NCBI RefSeq assembly: GCF_900107405.1
Contig: NZ_FNPV01000008.1
Coordinates: forward strand, 62,001 to 126,000
Direction: 5' to 3'
Length of the DNA: 64,000 nt
Source of the DNA: Tindallia californiensis
Lineage (GTDB): Bacteria; Bacillota; Clostridia; Peptostreptococcales; Tindalliaceae
In this document: positions 1 to 7,371 of the stretch, piece after piece
Position numbering within the stretch: position 1 is the first letter of the stretch
How the letters are laid out: each line of letters begins with the position of its first letter
The notes under the pieces: model-generated
The model's input: only the letters and a program-made list of their open reading frames with translations
What the model was told of the DNA's origin: nothing
Databases searched by the model: none
Position numbers and translations under genes: made by a program

Positions 1-349
1 CAATAATGCCTTCCTGGAAACCAACTACCTTACCAGCTGTCACCACCGCTACATTTTTCATCGCATGGGTTCGTCCATTACCTACAGTGTGTACCTTCCC
101 TAACATGCCAGGAAAGATAGAGCCATGTCCTTTTACTTTAACCCTTGGCTCAATCACGTCTTTTACCGGAGTAATACGTACAGATTCGCCTGGATGAGCT
201 AAGTCTACCCGCATTTTCCATAGGTGTTCTTCGCCTCCAATAGCCTCCAGTAACTCTCTGTGGTCAACGACCAGAATGCGCCCGTCCACATGGGTTTTAT
301 CCCCAAACTGAACGTCTTCGATAAAGATTTTTCCTAACTCCAGCTTCAT
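1..349 (-). CDS. grdE: Glycine/sarcosine/betaine reductase component B alpha-beta proprotein, N-terminal part (runs off left edge)
   Basis: The first 116 codons of a minus-strand gene that continues beyond base 1. The protein begins MKLELGKIFIEDVQFGD and carries the stretches PGESVRI, VIEPRVKV, IFPGML and GRTHAMKNVAVVT, which match the start of the GrdE family. GrdE is the proprotein that is cleaved to form the alpha and beta subunits of substrate-specific component B of glycine reductase; component B binds the amino acid for selenoprotein-dependent reductive deamination to acetyl phosphate and ammonia. A strong AAAGGAGAG site precedes the ATG at 349. GrdX and a glycine riboswitch lie upstream on the same strand, which favours the glycine paralogue over sarcosine (GrdG) or betaine (GrdI) versions. 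The cleavage site and the C-terminal half lie outside the window. Confidence 0.85.
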   Translation of the reverse strand, partial: MKLELGKIFIEDVQFGDKTHVDGRILVVDHRELLEAIGGEEHLWKMRVDLAHPGESVRITPVKDVIEPRVKVKGHGSIFPGMLGKVHTVGNGRTHAMKNVAVVTAGKVVGFQEGII

Positions 350-449
350 TTTTTTCTCTCCTTTCTTTTCTCTTCCTTCTACAAATTACATACAATGCTA
401 TCTGATAAAACATTTTTGCTTTTTTAGTCTGATGCTTTCCCTCTATTCT

Positions 450-860
450 TTACTCTCTAATCTCATCCTGTTTTTCTTTGCTTCCCCGATCCATCACCGG
501 CTTTATTAAATCCAGATCTATCAGTTGGAGATCCGGTAAATCTTCATCTCGATAGGTCCGCAATGAATTTAATTTCCCGTCCTTCCCCTTAAAGGAGTTC
601 AGTAAGGAAAAGACCTGTTCCAAGGTTTGTAATGACGTCATATGAAGCGAATCAGCCCAGTCAGATATTACCACGGTGCGATAAGGAGTTTCATAGGGCT
701 TAATGCTGCCTACCAGGGGATGGGATATGATCTGATGACCGGTATGAACCAGATCCCGTACTTTTCGCAACACAGCTTCGTAATCTCCTTCTACCCAAAG
801 TAGGGGTATCAGACTTCCCTCCAACTCTTTTTTCACCATTGGATTATTAGTTACTACCAT
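450..860 (-). CDS. grdX: GrdX family protein of the glycine reductase operon
   Basis: A 136-residue soluble protein with the typical GrdX features: an N-terminal MVVTNNPMV, a central KVRDLVHTGHQIISHPLVGS and the following KPYETPYRTVVIS. GrdX is regularly the first gene of glycine reductase operons; its biochemical role is not established. It sits between the glycine riboswitch/terminator (921-1141) and grdE (starts at 349), about 100 bases upstream of grdE, so both are expected to be read from the same riboswitch-controlled transcript. Length is normal for the family. The upstream ribosome-binding site (GGCGGTGATAGG) is modest compared with that of grdE. Confidence 0.85.
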   Translation of the reverse strand: MVVTNNPMVKKELEGSLIPLLWVEGDYEAVLRKVRDLVHTGHQIISHPLVGSIKPYETPYRTVVISDWADSLHMTSLQTLEQVFSLLNSFKGKDGKLNSLRTYRDEDLPDLQLIDLDLIKPVMDRGSKEKQDEIRE

Positions 861-920
861 CCTATCACCGCCAGGGATAAATTATTTCATTCACGTGAAA
901 CGATTCATGATCACCAGTTC

Positions 921-962
921 GAAAAAACAAAAAGAGCAAACAAGACACTGTCCTGTTTGCTC
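921..962 (-). terminator. Intrinsic terminator between the glycine riboswitch and grdX
   Basis: Bases 934-962 form a hairpin whose 9-bp outer stem is GAGCAAACA paired with TGTTTGCTC and which extends inward through GAC/GTC. On the minus strand it is followed by a T-rich tract (921-933). It lies directly 3' of the second glycine aptamer, so it is the likely expression platform: glycine binding would allow read-through into grdX-grdE. Confidence 0.75.
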
Positions 963-1141
963 TGTATTGGTACCTGAGAGTTTCTCCCTGTTGATCAGCA
1001 ATCTTCAACAAGACTTGCTCCTTCGGTGCTTTCGCTTTCCAGAGATCTGTCCGCATGCGGTCTTTTTGCCTGAGAAATTCACTAACGCTGTTCGGCGGTT
1101 AGCTTTTACCTTCGGCGGCCCATCATCGGACTCTCTCCCAC
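963..1141 (-). promoter_or_regulatory. Tandem glycine riboswitch
   Basis: On the minus strand the region shows the repeated glycine-aptamer signature twice. The first aptamer begins with GGGAGAGAGTCCG near 1140, has CGCCGAAGG and then TTTCTCAGGCAAAAAGACCG. The second has CACCGAAGGAGCAAG, GAGAAACTCTCAGG and TACCAATACAG. Two aptamers joined by a short linker are the classical cooperative arrangement. It is followed by an intrinsic terminator and then grdX-grdE, so it most likely switches on glycine reductase when glycine is abundant. The nominal open reading frames overlapping this element in both directions are not genes. Confidence 0.9.
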
Positions 1142-1275
1142 ATACATCATCCAGTATTTTTATGAAGTTATCAAGAAAGTTTCACACTGACATCGATCTT
1201 TGTAATCATTGTATAACGTTTTCCTATAAAAATCAATCTTTTTTTGATAATAAATTAACAAAATTTCAAAGTGCG

Positions 1276-1455
1276 CTATTCAGCCCCAGGCAAGCTTTGT
1301 CGCTCTTCCAACCGAATATCAGTAATCACAAACAGGATGCTTAGTTTCTGCTGCGATCTTGTCTGGATCTCTGCCATGACTACCAATGCTTGGACATAAG
1401 CATCCTCTTTTTTGAAAAACAAGAAGCCTAAAGGCGCCTGTTTTGAACCTTCCAA
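1276..1455 (-). other. Intergenic stretch 1142-1623 with a possible short gene remnant
   Basis: The 480 bases between the glycine riboswitch and the xanthine dehydrogenase operon hold no convincing gene. On the minus strand, 1276-1455 is an open frame of about 59 codons from a TTG start with protein-like composition (contains FLFFKKEDAYVQALVVMAEI), but there is no clear ribosome-binding site and I do not recognise it. It also contains an inverted repeat AGGATGCTTA/TAAGCATCCT about 52 bases apart (around 1338-1410), followed on the plus strand by TTTTTT. It could be a decayed gene end or an unrecognised RNA; nothing decides between them. Confidence 0.2.
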
Positions 1456-1522
1456 TCAACACATTACAATTAGTAAGGAAAAAACGCTCATAATTTTGTG
1501 TAAAAGCACTAATGTCATTTTC

Positions 1523-1551
1523 TTTAGAGTATTGTGAAATAATGGTAAAAT
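1523..1551 (+). promoter_or_regulatory. Probable sigma-A promoter for the xanthine dehydrogenase operon
   Basis: TTTAGA (1523-1528) and TAAAAT (1546-1551) are separated by exactly 17 bases, with a TGG just before the -10. It lies about 73 bases upstream of the first structural gene at 1624 and points in its direction. The -35 is two mismatches from consensus. Confidence 0.4.
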
Positions 1552-1623
1552 TAAGATGTAAGCAATCGAAAAATAGCAGTGTCAGAAGATGAATGCAACG
1601 TAATATTAAAAGGAGGTTTTTTA

Positions 1624-2478
1624 ATGATAAGTAAGTTCAATTATTCAAAACCCCAGACAACGCAAGAAGCCATCGATTTTTTATCAGCTAATCCGGGGAC
1701 TAAAATCTTGGCCGGCGGTACAGATCTTATGATATCGCTTCGAAGGAACGTAGAGATGGTGGATAACATTTTAGATGTCAAAGGAATTGAAGAACTTCAT
1801 CGATTTGACTATAAAAATGGTGAAGGTCTTTATATCGGAGCCACTGTATTAGTCAATGAATTAGCTGAGTCTGATACTGTGATTGAAAAATATCCTGCAC
1901 TTTCACAAGCTGCAGGCTCTTTAGCTTCCTATCAATTGAGAAACAGAGCAACCCTTGTGGGCAATATTTGCAATGCATCGCCTGGAGCAGATCTTTCATC
2001 CCCTCTTCTCACTTATCAGGCAACGGTTCATATTGAAGGACCTAATGGAAAAAGAGAGTTAGCACTGGAAAATTTCTTTACAGGAGTTAAAAAAACAGCA
2101 TTAAAAGATAATGAAATTGTTTTAGGTGTATCTCTTCCGGATGTGGAACCAGGAGATATGAGTGAATTCAGAAGGCAAACGCGTGTGAAAGGCCATGATT
2201 TAGCAACCGTAGGCATTACAATAAGAAGAACCGCAGACAAAAGGACTTTCATTGCAATGGCAGCGGTTGCACCTACGCCTATTCGACTTAAAGAGGTAGA
2301 AAAAGAACTAATGAACATGGAATTTAGCAAAGAAACGGCTCAGTGGTTAAAAGCTGAGATTCAAAAGCATATTAAACCTATAAGCGATGTGCGTTCTTCT
2401 TTGGAATATCGATTATTAGCAGCAGGCGCACTAGCAAATAAAGCCATGATGGCGATGATTGAAAAGGGGGCTAAGTAA
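1624..2478 (+). CDS. Xanthine dehydrogenase-type hydroxylase, FAD-binding subunit
   Basis: A 284-residue FAD subunit of a three-gene molybdenum hydroxylase. The first FAD-binding loop is ILAGGTDLMISLRR (about residues 30-43) and the second is TLVGNICNASPGADLSSPLL (about 110-130), followed by the CO-dehydrogenase flavoprotein C-terminal domain. It passes electrons from the Fe-S clusters to NAD or another acceptor. The ATG at 1624 is chosen over an upstream GTG at 1579 because AAAAGGAGG lies at the right distance and the protein then starts MISKFNYSKP, as relatives do. The stop is one base before the start of the next gene, so translation is probably coupled. Expected substrates are hypoxanthine/xanthine; that is inferred from the purine context, not from this subunit. 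Confidence 0.92.
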   Translation: MISKFNYSKPQTTQEAIDFLSANPGTKILAGGTDLMISLRRNVEMVDNILDVKGIEELHRFDYKNGEGLYIGATVLVNELAESDTVIEKYPALSQAAGSLASYQLRNRATLVGNICNASPGADLSSPLLTYQATVHIEGPNGKRELALENFFTGVKKTALKDNEIVLGVSLPDVEPGDMSEFRRQTRVKGHDLATVGITIRRTADKRTFIAMAAVAPTPIRLKEVEKELMNMEFSKETAQWLKAEIQKHIKPISDVRSSLEYRLLAAGALANKAMMAMIEKGAK

Positions 2479-2479
2479 T

Positions 2480-3016
2480 ATGTGTAATGATTTTAAAAAT
2501 AACAACCAGTGCTTTGAATATACAGATTCAGGACTGCCTAAAGTAGCTATAACGCTTACGGTAAATAAAGAAACAATAGAAAAAAATGTAGATCCTACGA
2601 TGACCCTCTTGCAGTTTCTCCATAATGAGCTGAAACTTTTTGGTACAAAAGAAGGATGTGGAGAAGGAGAGTGTGGTGCTTGTTCAATTATGATGGATGG
2701 TAAAGTTGTAAATTCATGCCTGATACTGGCTGCAGAAGCAAACAATGCAGAAATTCTTACTGTCGAAGGCCTCGCTAAAGAGAATGAACTTTCGATATTG
2801 CAACAGGAGTTTATTACTCACGATGCATTGCAATGTGGGTTTTGCACTCCCGGAATGCTTATGTCCGCAAGAGCCTTATTAGACCGGAAAGATCATCCAA
2901 CAGAGGAAGAAATCAAGGAAGCCATTGAGGGTAACTTCTGTCGTTGCACAGGATACTTACCCATCATAAATGCCATTCGTTCAGCTGCAAAACGGGAAAG
3001 AGAGGAGTTGAAATAA
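2480..3016 (+). CDS. Xanthine dehydrogenase-type hydroxylase, [2Fe-2S] subunit
   Basis: A 178-residue iron-sulfur subunit. The plant-type [2Fe-2S] motif GCGEGECGAC with a further Cys (VVNSC) lies around residues 58-80, and the second, helical cluster motif CGFCTPGM ... CRCTGY around residues 118-156. All eight cluster cysteines are present. The start at 2480 follows AAAAGGGGG; a TTG 21 bases upstream lies inside the preceding gene and is less likely. The product is slightly longer at the N-terminus than typical (about 25 extra polar residues, MCNDFKNNNQCFEY). It overlaps the molybdenum subunit by one base (TAATG), so the three subunits are translated as a unit. Confidence 0.92.
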   Translation: MCNDFKNNNQCFEYTDSGLPKVAITLTVNKETIEKNVDPTMTLLQFLHNELKLFGTKEGCGEGECGACSIMMDGKVVNSCLILAAEANNAEILTVEGLAKENELSILQQEFITHDALQCGFCTPGMLMSARALLDRKDHPTEEEIKEAIEGNFCRCTGYLPIINAIRSAAKREREELK

Positions 3017-5382
3017 TGAACAAACAACCATTAAGTCATATAGGGCAAGGCTATGACCGAAAAGAAGCTCAGGAAAAAGTAACTGGACAAGCGATCTATG
3101 TGCATGATATGGAAGTCCCCGGAATGCTTTATGCAAAAGCCCTGCTTTCCCCTAAGGCACATGCTAAAATCGTAAGCATCGATACTTCTAAAGCCAAAGC
3201 ATTAAAAGGAGTAAAGGCAGTCGTTACTGGTGAAGACGCTCCCTATACAGTGGGTTTGTATATGGTCGACAAAAAGGTGATGGCAAGAGAAAAAGTGCGC
3301 TATCAGGGAGAAATCGTAGCGGCTGTTGTAGCTGAAAGTGAAGCGATCGCAGAAGAAGCCGTAACGCTGATCGATGTAGCCTATGAAGATTTGCCAATTG
3401 TTCATAATTTGGATGAAGCGTTAGAAGCAAAGGTATTAGTCCATGAAGAATTGCACACCTACGAACATATGAAAGGTGTATTCTTCCCTCAAAAGGGGAG
3501 TAATATCGCAAGCTGGAACAAGACCAAAAAAGGAGATATTAAAAAAGGCTTTGAAGCAGCCGATTATATTTTTGAAGATGAGTTCAACGTTCCGGCCGTA
3601 GCTCATGTTCCGATGGAAACACATGTCACCATTGCACAGGCAGATCCTTATTCAAACAAAGTTAAAATTTGGTCCTCTGCACAATCTCCATTCGCTGTGA
3701 GACAGTTATTAGCAAAATCCTTAGGGATTGCAAAAAGCGATGTGAATGTAGTGGTGCCCTATATAGGCGGTGGTTTTGGAGGAAAAGCAGGAGTACATCT
3801 TGAGCCTCTGGCCAGTGTCTTATCAAAAGCTGTAAAGGGACGACCTGTAAAACTTAAAATGACAAGAGAAGAAGAGTTTAACATTCTTCCTACACGAGCA
3901 GGGATGAGAGCAAGATTTAAAACAGGAATTAATAAGGACGGTAAAATCGTAGCGATGGAAGTGTATCATGATTGGGATAGCGGAGCCTATGCGGATTATG
4001 GTGTGAATGTAGGTAAAACAGCCGTTTACTCAGGAGCAGGTCCTTACGAAATACCTAATATAGAATTGCATTCCAGAACGATTTATACAAATAAAGTCTT
4101 CAGTACCGCCTATAGAGGTTTTGGACATTTAGAAACCCACTGGGCAGCCGAAAGACATATGGATATAATGGCTCAGAAGTTAGGGATTGATCCTTATGAA
4201 CTTCGAATGAAAAACCTGCTTCGACCAGGCAGTACCACTATAAGCGGAGAACTTGTATATCCCACTACAGGTGATCCTATCGCTTGCCTGGATGCCGTCA
4301 AGAAAGAATTAGGCTGGACTGGAAGAAAAACAGAAGAAGAAAAACAAAGAGAGTTCAAAACAGGAAAAGTAAGAGGAAAAGGCTTTGCAATGCTTCAAAA
4401 GGCTCCAGCAATGCCAAGCTATACATCTACATCCGCCATTATGCAAATGGATGAAGATGGCCATATAAAAATAATGATTGGTGCCGTTGATATGGGTCAG
4501 GGTGCTAATACGATTATGGCACAAGTTGCCGCAGAAGAACTTAAAATTCCAATCGAAAATGTTGAAGTTGTATGGAATGTAGAGACGGATAAACATCCTT
4601 ACGACTGGAATACCGTAGCATCCAAGTATACTTTCATGGGTGGAAATGCCGTAAGAAAAGCCGCTAAAAAAATGATTGAGCAAATGAAAGAAGTTGCTGG
4701 CCAAGTCCTTCGTTGTCACCCAGATGAACTTACACACGGTGATGGATATATTTATCATGTTCATCAAACACATAGAAAGCTTTCCTATATCGACTTATCA
4801 ATGGGATACTCTTATGAAAACGGAAATGGAATAGGCGGGCCTTTAATCGCCCATGGTACCTATATGGCAAGCGGACTTAGCAATCCAGACCCTGAAACTG
4901 GACAAGGAAGGCCTGGGCTTGTATGGACCTTCGGCGCTCACGGAATCGATCTTGAGGTGGATGTCGAAACCGGAGATATAACAATATTAAAGATCGTTTC
5001 GGCCTTTGATATCGGCAAGGTTATTAATAAAAAATTGGTGGATGGGCAGGTGCTTGGTGGTATTGTTCAAGGAATTGGATCAGCTCTTATTGAAGGATAT
5101 AAGTTTGATGAAGATGCCCGACTCTTAAACCCTTACTTCGGAGATAACCGTATCCCTTCAGCAAAAGATATTCCGTTGGAAATGGTGCCAATTTATATTG
5201 AAGAACCTGAAACAGCACAAGTAGATGGGCCTTATGGCGCCAGAGGCATTGGAGAGCATCCAATGATTTCGGTTCCTTCCGCAATCGGAAATGCACTTTA
5301 CGAAGCATTAGGCATTAATTTCACAAAGCTTCCGTTAACGCCGGAAAATGTGGCATTGGCAATCAATGAATCAACAAAATAA
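3016..5382 (+). CDS. Xanthine dehydrogenase-type hydroxylase, molybdenum-binding subunit
   Basis: The large catalytic subunit, 788 residues, full length. It has the Ald_Xan_dh_C N-terminal domain and two MoCo-binding domains. Visible signatures are GGGFGGKAG (about residue 250), YRGFG (about 365), DMGQGANT (about 493) and GARGIGEHP (about 742-750), where the Glu is the expected catalytic base. The ATG at 3016 overlaps the stop of the Fe-S subunit and has GAGAGGAG upstream; a longer frame from 2944 would only be an out-of-frame extension into that gene. The intact large subunit contrasts with the split version at 62052-64000. Given the YqeB/YqeC set in the window, the active site may carry the labile selenium ligand known from purinolytic clostridia; sequence cannot show this. 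Confidence 0.93.
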   Translation: MNKQPLSHIGQGYDRKEAQEKVTGQAIYVHDMEVPGMLYAKALLSPKAHAKIVSIDTSKAKALKGVKAVVTGEDAPYTVGLYMVDKKVMAREKVRYQGEIVAAVVAESEAIAEEAVTLIDVAYEDLPIVHNLDEALEAKVLVHEELHTYEHMKGVFFPQKGSNIASWNKTKKGDIKKGFEAADYIFEDEFNVPAVAHVPMETHVTIAQADPYSNKVKIWSSAQSPFAVRQLLAKSLGIAKSDVNVVVPYIGGGFGGKAGVHLEPLASVLSKAVKGRPVKLKMTREEEFNILPTRAGMRARFKTGINKDGKIVAMEVYHDWDSGAYADYGVNVGKTAVYSGAGPYEIPNIELHSRTIYTNKVFSTAYRGFGHLETHWAAERHMDIMAQKLGIDPYELRMKNLLRPGSTTISGELVYPTTGDPIACLDAVKKELGWTGRKTEEEKQREFKTGKVRGKGFAMLQKAPAMPSYTSTSAIMQMDEDGHIKIMIGAVDMGQGANTIMAQVAAEELKIPIENVEVVWNVETDKHPYDWNTVASKYTFMGGNAVRKAAKKMIEQMKEVAGQVLRCHPDELTHGDGYIYHVHQTHRKLSYIDLSMGYSYENGNGIGGPLIAHGTYMASGLSNPDPETGQGRPGLVWTFGAHGIDLEVDVETGDITILKIVSAFDIGKVINKKLVDGQVLGGIVQGIGSALIEGYKFDEDARLLNPYFGDNRIPSAKDIPLEMVPIYIEEPETAQVDGPYGARGIGEHPMISVPSAIGNALYEALGINFTKLPLTPENVALAINESTK

Positions 5383-5992
5383 GGAAAATCTTAACGATGC
5401 ACTGGCGGTCATCATCCTGGCCGCCGGATATTCCAGCAGGATGAAAGCGTTTAAGCCTTTGCTTCCCTTCGGTTCAGTGACTGTTATTGAATATATCATT
5501 CAGACATTTTTGGATGCGGGAATCGATCATATTTATGTTGTAGCAGGTTTCAGAAAAGATGAATTAGAAGTGATCCTAAAGAAATATCCCGTAAATATTG
5601 TCATTAACCATCATTACGACCAAGGAATGTATTCTTCGATAAAAGAAGGTGTGCGGGGCCTCCAAAAAAATTATAAGGGTTTTTTACTGCATCCCGTAGA
5701 TATTCCATTGGTAAAAGTAAGCACGATAAAAGAGATAGTAACATCGTATAGAGCAACGAAAAAAGGGATTGTTTATCCTTCTTATCAAATGAAGAAAGGG
5801 CATCCACCTGTTATTTCATCAAAATACATTGCCGATCTTTTGAGTTTTGATGGCACGGGAGGCTTAAAAGCTTTTTTGAAAAAATACGATGATACCGATG
5901 GGCATTTTGTGAACGTAGAGGATGAAGGAATCCTCCTAGATATGGATTATTATAAGGAATACGAAGTCCTCAAAAAACAAAAGCCAATATAA
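5366..5992 (+). CDS. MocA-like molybdenum cofactor nucleotidyltransferase
   Basis: About 208 residues of the NTP-transferase fold: VIILAAGYSSRMKAFKPLLPFG near the N-terminus is the nucleotide-binding loop with its Arg and Lys, and LHPVDIPLV about residue 105 holds the metal-binding Asp. MocA-type enzymes attach CMP (MobA relatives GMP) to molybdopterin for hydroxylases of the xanthine dehydrogenase family. It overlaps the 3' end of the molybdenum subunit by 17 bases, so it belongs to the same operon and probably supplies cofactor for that enzyme. An ATG at 5348 is an alternative start; neither has a strong ribosome-binding site. A second paralogue is at 27816-28412. Confidence 0.8.
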   Translation: MNQQNKENLNDALAVIILAAGYSSRMKAFKPLLPFGSVTVIEYIIQTFLDAGIDHIYVVAGFRKDELEVILKKYPVNIVINHHYDQGMYSSIKEGVRGLQKNYKGFLLHPVDIPLVKVSTIKEIVTSYRATKKGIVYPSYQMKKGHPPVISSKYIADLLSFDGTGGLKAFLKKYDDTDGHFVNVEDEGILLDMDYYKEYEVLKKQKPI

Positions 5993-5995
5993 AAA

Positions 5996-6045
5996 ATGTT
6001 GTGTGTGATAAGGGTCAGCCCTGGATCACGCACAACATTTTTTTA
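5996..6045. terminator. Bidirectional intrinsic terminator
   Basis: A long hairpin (ATGTTGTGTGTGAT paired with ATCACGCACAACAT, one G-U type mismatch) has T-runs on both sides: TTTTTTT on the plus strand and TTTTTTAT on the minus strand. It ends the xanthine dehydrogenase operon from the left and the SRP RNA transcript from the right. Confidence 0.8.
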
Positions 6046-6101
6046 TGTTATATTCCTTATTATGATACTTCTTATTTTACCAGCTGTCTTTTATATTAAA
6101 T

Positions 6102-6373
6102 GAGCTGTGCACCCCAATTCGACAAAGTTTCATAGCCGGTACCCGAACAGTTAGCTCAGACCAGGCTGACCCGCAGCACACGAAAGGGATCACTTACCGC
6201 TGCTTCCTTCCGGACCTGACGGGGTTCATGAACTTCCGTTGAGCGGGACCCAGTCGTCATAACCACTTATCCGAGTCTGCACCACAAAGACAATGCCTCC
6301 AAAGGGAATTCGACCCTGCTATAGCGGTTTGCAGGTTACAGGGCACCGCTACCTCCCCATCTAGCACAGCAAC
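6102..6373 (-). ncRNA. ffs: Large signal recognition particle RNA (Alu-type)
   Basis: On the minus strand the region contains the universally conserved SRP domain IV sequence GTCAGGTCCGGAAGGAAGCAG (shown within 6198-6224), and about 270 bases flanked by the closing pair GCTGTGC/GCACAGC at the two ends. The length and the 5' GGGGAGGTAGCGGTGCC segment correspond to the long bacterial form with an Alu domain found in Bacilli and Clostridia, not the short E. coli 4.5S form. It lies 19 bases downstream of tRNA-Ser on the same strand and probably shares its promoter. Ends are estimated from base pairing to within a few bases. Confidence 0.9.
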
Positions 6374-6392
6374 TTTTATAACAATATGATAA

Positions 6393-6480
6393 TGGCGGAG
6401 AGAGCGGGACTCGAACCCGCGGGGCCGTTAAGCCTTACGCGCTTTCCAGGCGCGCTCCTTAGCCACTCGGTCACCTCTCC
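6393..6480 (-). tRNA. tRNA-Ser (anticodon GGA)
   Basis: The minus strand folds into a class II tRNA of 88 bases: acceptor GGAGAGG with TCTCTCC, anticodon stem CGCGC/GCGCG with loop CTGGAAA (anticodon GGA, reading UCC/UCU), a long variable arm, T-arm GCGGG-TTCGAGT-CCCGC, discriminator G and an encoded CCA. A good promoter lies 43 bases upstream. Confidence 0.95.
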
Positions 6481-6522
6481 ATGTAGCGGCATGCTTGCAA
6501 TCTTTTTATAGCCGCACATTAT

Positions 6523-6551
6523 ATTATAATGAAAGTTTTCCTCTTTGGCAA
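6523..6551 (-). promoter_or_regulatory. Promoter for tRNA-Ser and SRP RNA
   Basis: On the minus strand TTGCCA (6551-6546) and TATAAT (6528-6523) are spaced by 17 bases, a near-consensus sigma-A promoter, pointing into tRNA-Ser and the SRP RNA. The TTGCCA is also one arm of a TTTGGCAA/TTGCCAAA inverted repeat with the end of the preceding gene. Confidence 0.6.
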
Positions 6552-6586
6552 GTGTTTTTTTCAAATTTGCCAAAGCATCTTACCCC

Positions 6587-7342
6587 TTATCCCAGCAATG
6601 CTGCGCCAATGGCTCCTGTATACTGAGCCATTGGCGATACTTCTACTCTTTTATTAAGCTTTTCCTGGATGGCTTGTTGCAGATACTGGTTTATTGCCAA
6701 CCCTCCTGAAAAAAAGACGGTTTCCTCTATGCCTATGCGTTGTGCCTGAGTGGAAATACGACCTGCCACAGAATTCAACAGTCCGGAGGCAATGCTTTCT
6801 TTTGAAGCACCCGCCGCCATCATTCCAATAATTTCTGATTCTGCAAAAACGGTACACATACTGTTTATCTGAACCGGCTCATCTAATAGAGCCATTTTCT
6901 CCAGATCGTTGACATCCACTTCCAGGCGAGTCGCCATCACATGTAAGAACTGTCCGGTACCGGCAGCACATTTATCATTCATCATAAAATCAATCACATT
7001 GCCTGCATCATCCATCCGTATTACTTTACTGTCCTGACCACCTATATCGATAACGGTTCTGCTGCTTGGATAAAGGTGAAACGCGCCTTTAGCGTGGCAG
7101 GTTATTTCAGTTACTTTACGAGTAGCAAAGGGCAGGGTTTTTCGCCCATAACCTGTAGTCACTACAGATGCTATTTCAGATTCATCGAAAGAATGGTTTC
7201 TTTTCAGTGTTTCCATTAATCTATTTCCTGTTTCCTTCGGACTCCATCCTGTCGGCACACGCTGATGGACGATTATGTTTTCATCTTTCATCACAACAGC
7301 TTTGGTAACCGTTGATCCTATATCTATACCAATACGAATCAC
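6587..7342 (-). CDS. ATP-dependent activase of the BcrAD/BadFG/HgdC type, partner of the adjacent double-cubane reductase
   Basis: A 251-residue ASKHA-fold ATPase. Motifs are GIDIGSTVTKAV at the N-terminus (phosphate 1), DIGGQDSKVI (about residue 100), the cluster cysteines in NDKCAAGTG and NSMCTVFAESE, and FFSGGLA near the C-terminus. Homodimeric activases of this family hold one [4Fe-4S] cluster between subunits and use ATP hydrolysis to push a low-potential electron into a partner dehydratase/reductase. The partner is the gene directly upstream (7372-8520). The GTG start at 7342 follows AGGAGGATC; an upstream TTG has no site. A second, longer activase is at 32236-33186. Confidence 0.85.
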   Translation of the reverse strand: MIRIGIDIGSTVTKAVVMKDENIIVHQRVPTGWSPKETGNRLMETLKRNHSFDESEIASVVTTGYGRKTLPFATRKVTEITCHAKGAFHLYPSSRTVIDIGGQDSKVIRMDDAGNVIDFMMNDKCAAGTGQFLHVMATRLEVDVNDLEKMALLDEPVQINSMCTVFAESEIIGMMAAGASKESIASGLLNSVAGRISTQAQRIGIEETVFFSGGLAINQYLQQAIQEKLNKRVEVSPMAQYTGAIGAALLG

Positions 7343-7371
7343 GTTGATCCTCCTTAGCAAAAAGCTAAAAA

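Noticed and set aside
865-1344. Open frames on both strands (63 and 149 codons) across the grd leader
   Set aside because: They coincide with the tandem glycine riboswitch and its terminator; the RNA signatures explain the sequence and neither frame has a ribosome-binding site.
1624-5382. In-frame UGA selenocysteine codon in the hydroxylase or reductase genes
   Set aside because: All Mo hydroxylase and activase frames are continuous without internal TGA; the selenium in these enzymes is expected as a labile cofactor ligand.
6376-6573. A 65-codon minus-strand frame
   Set aside because: It runs through tRNA-Ser and its promoter; clearly not coding.
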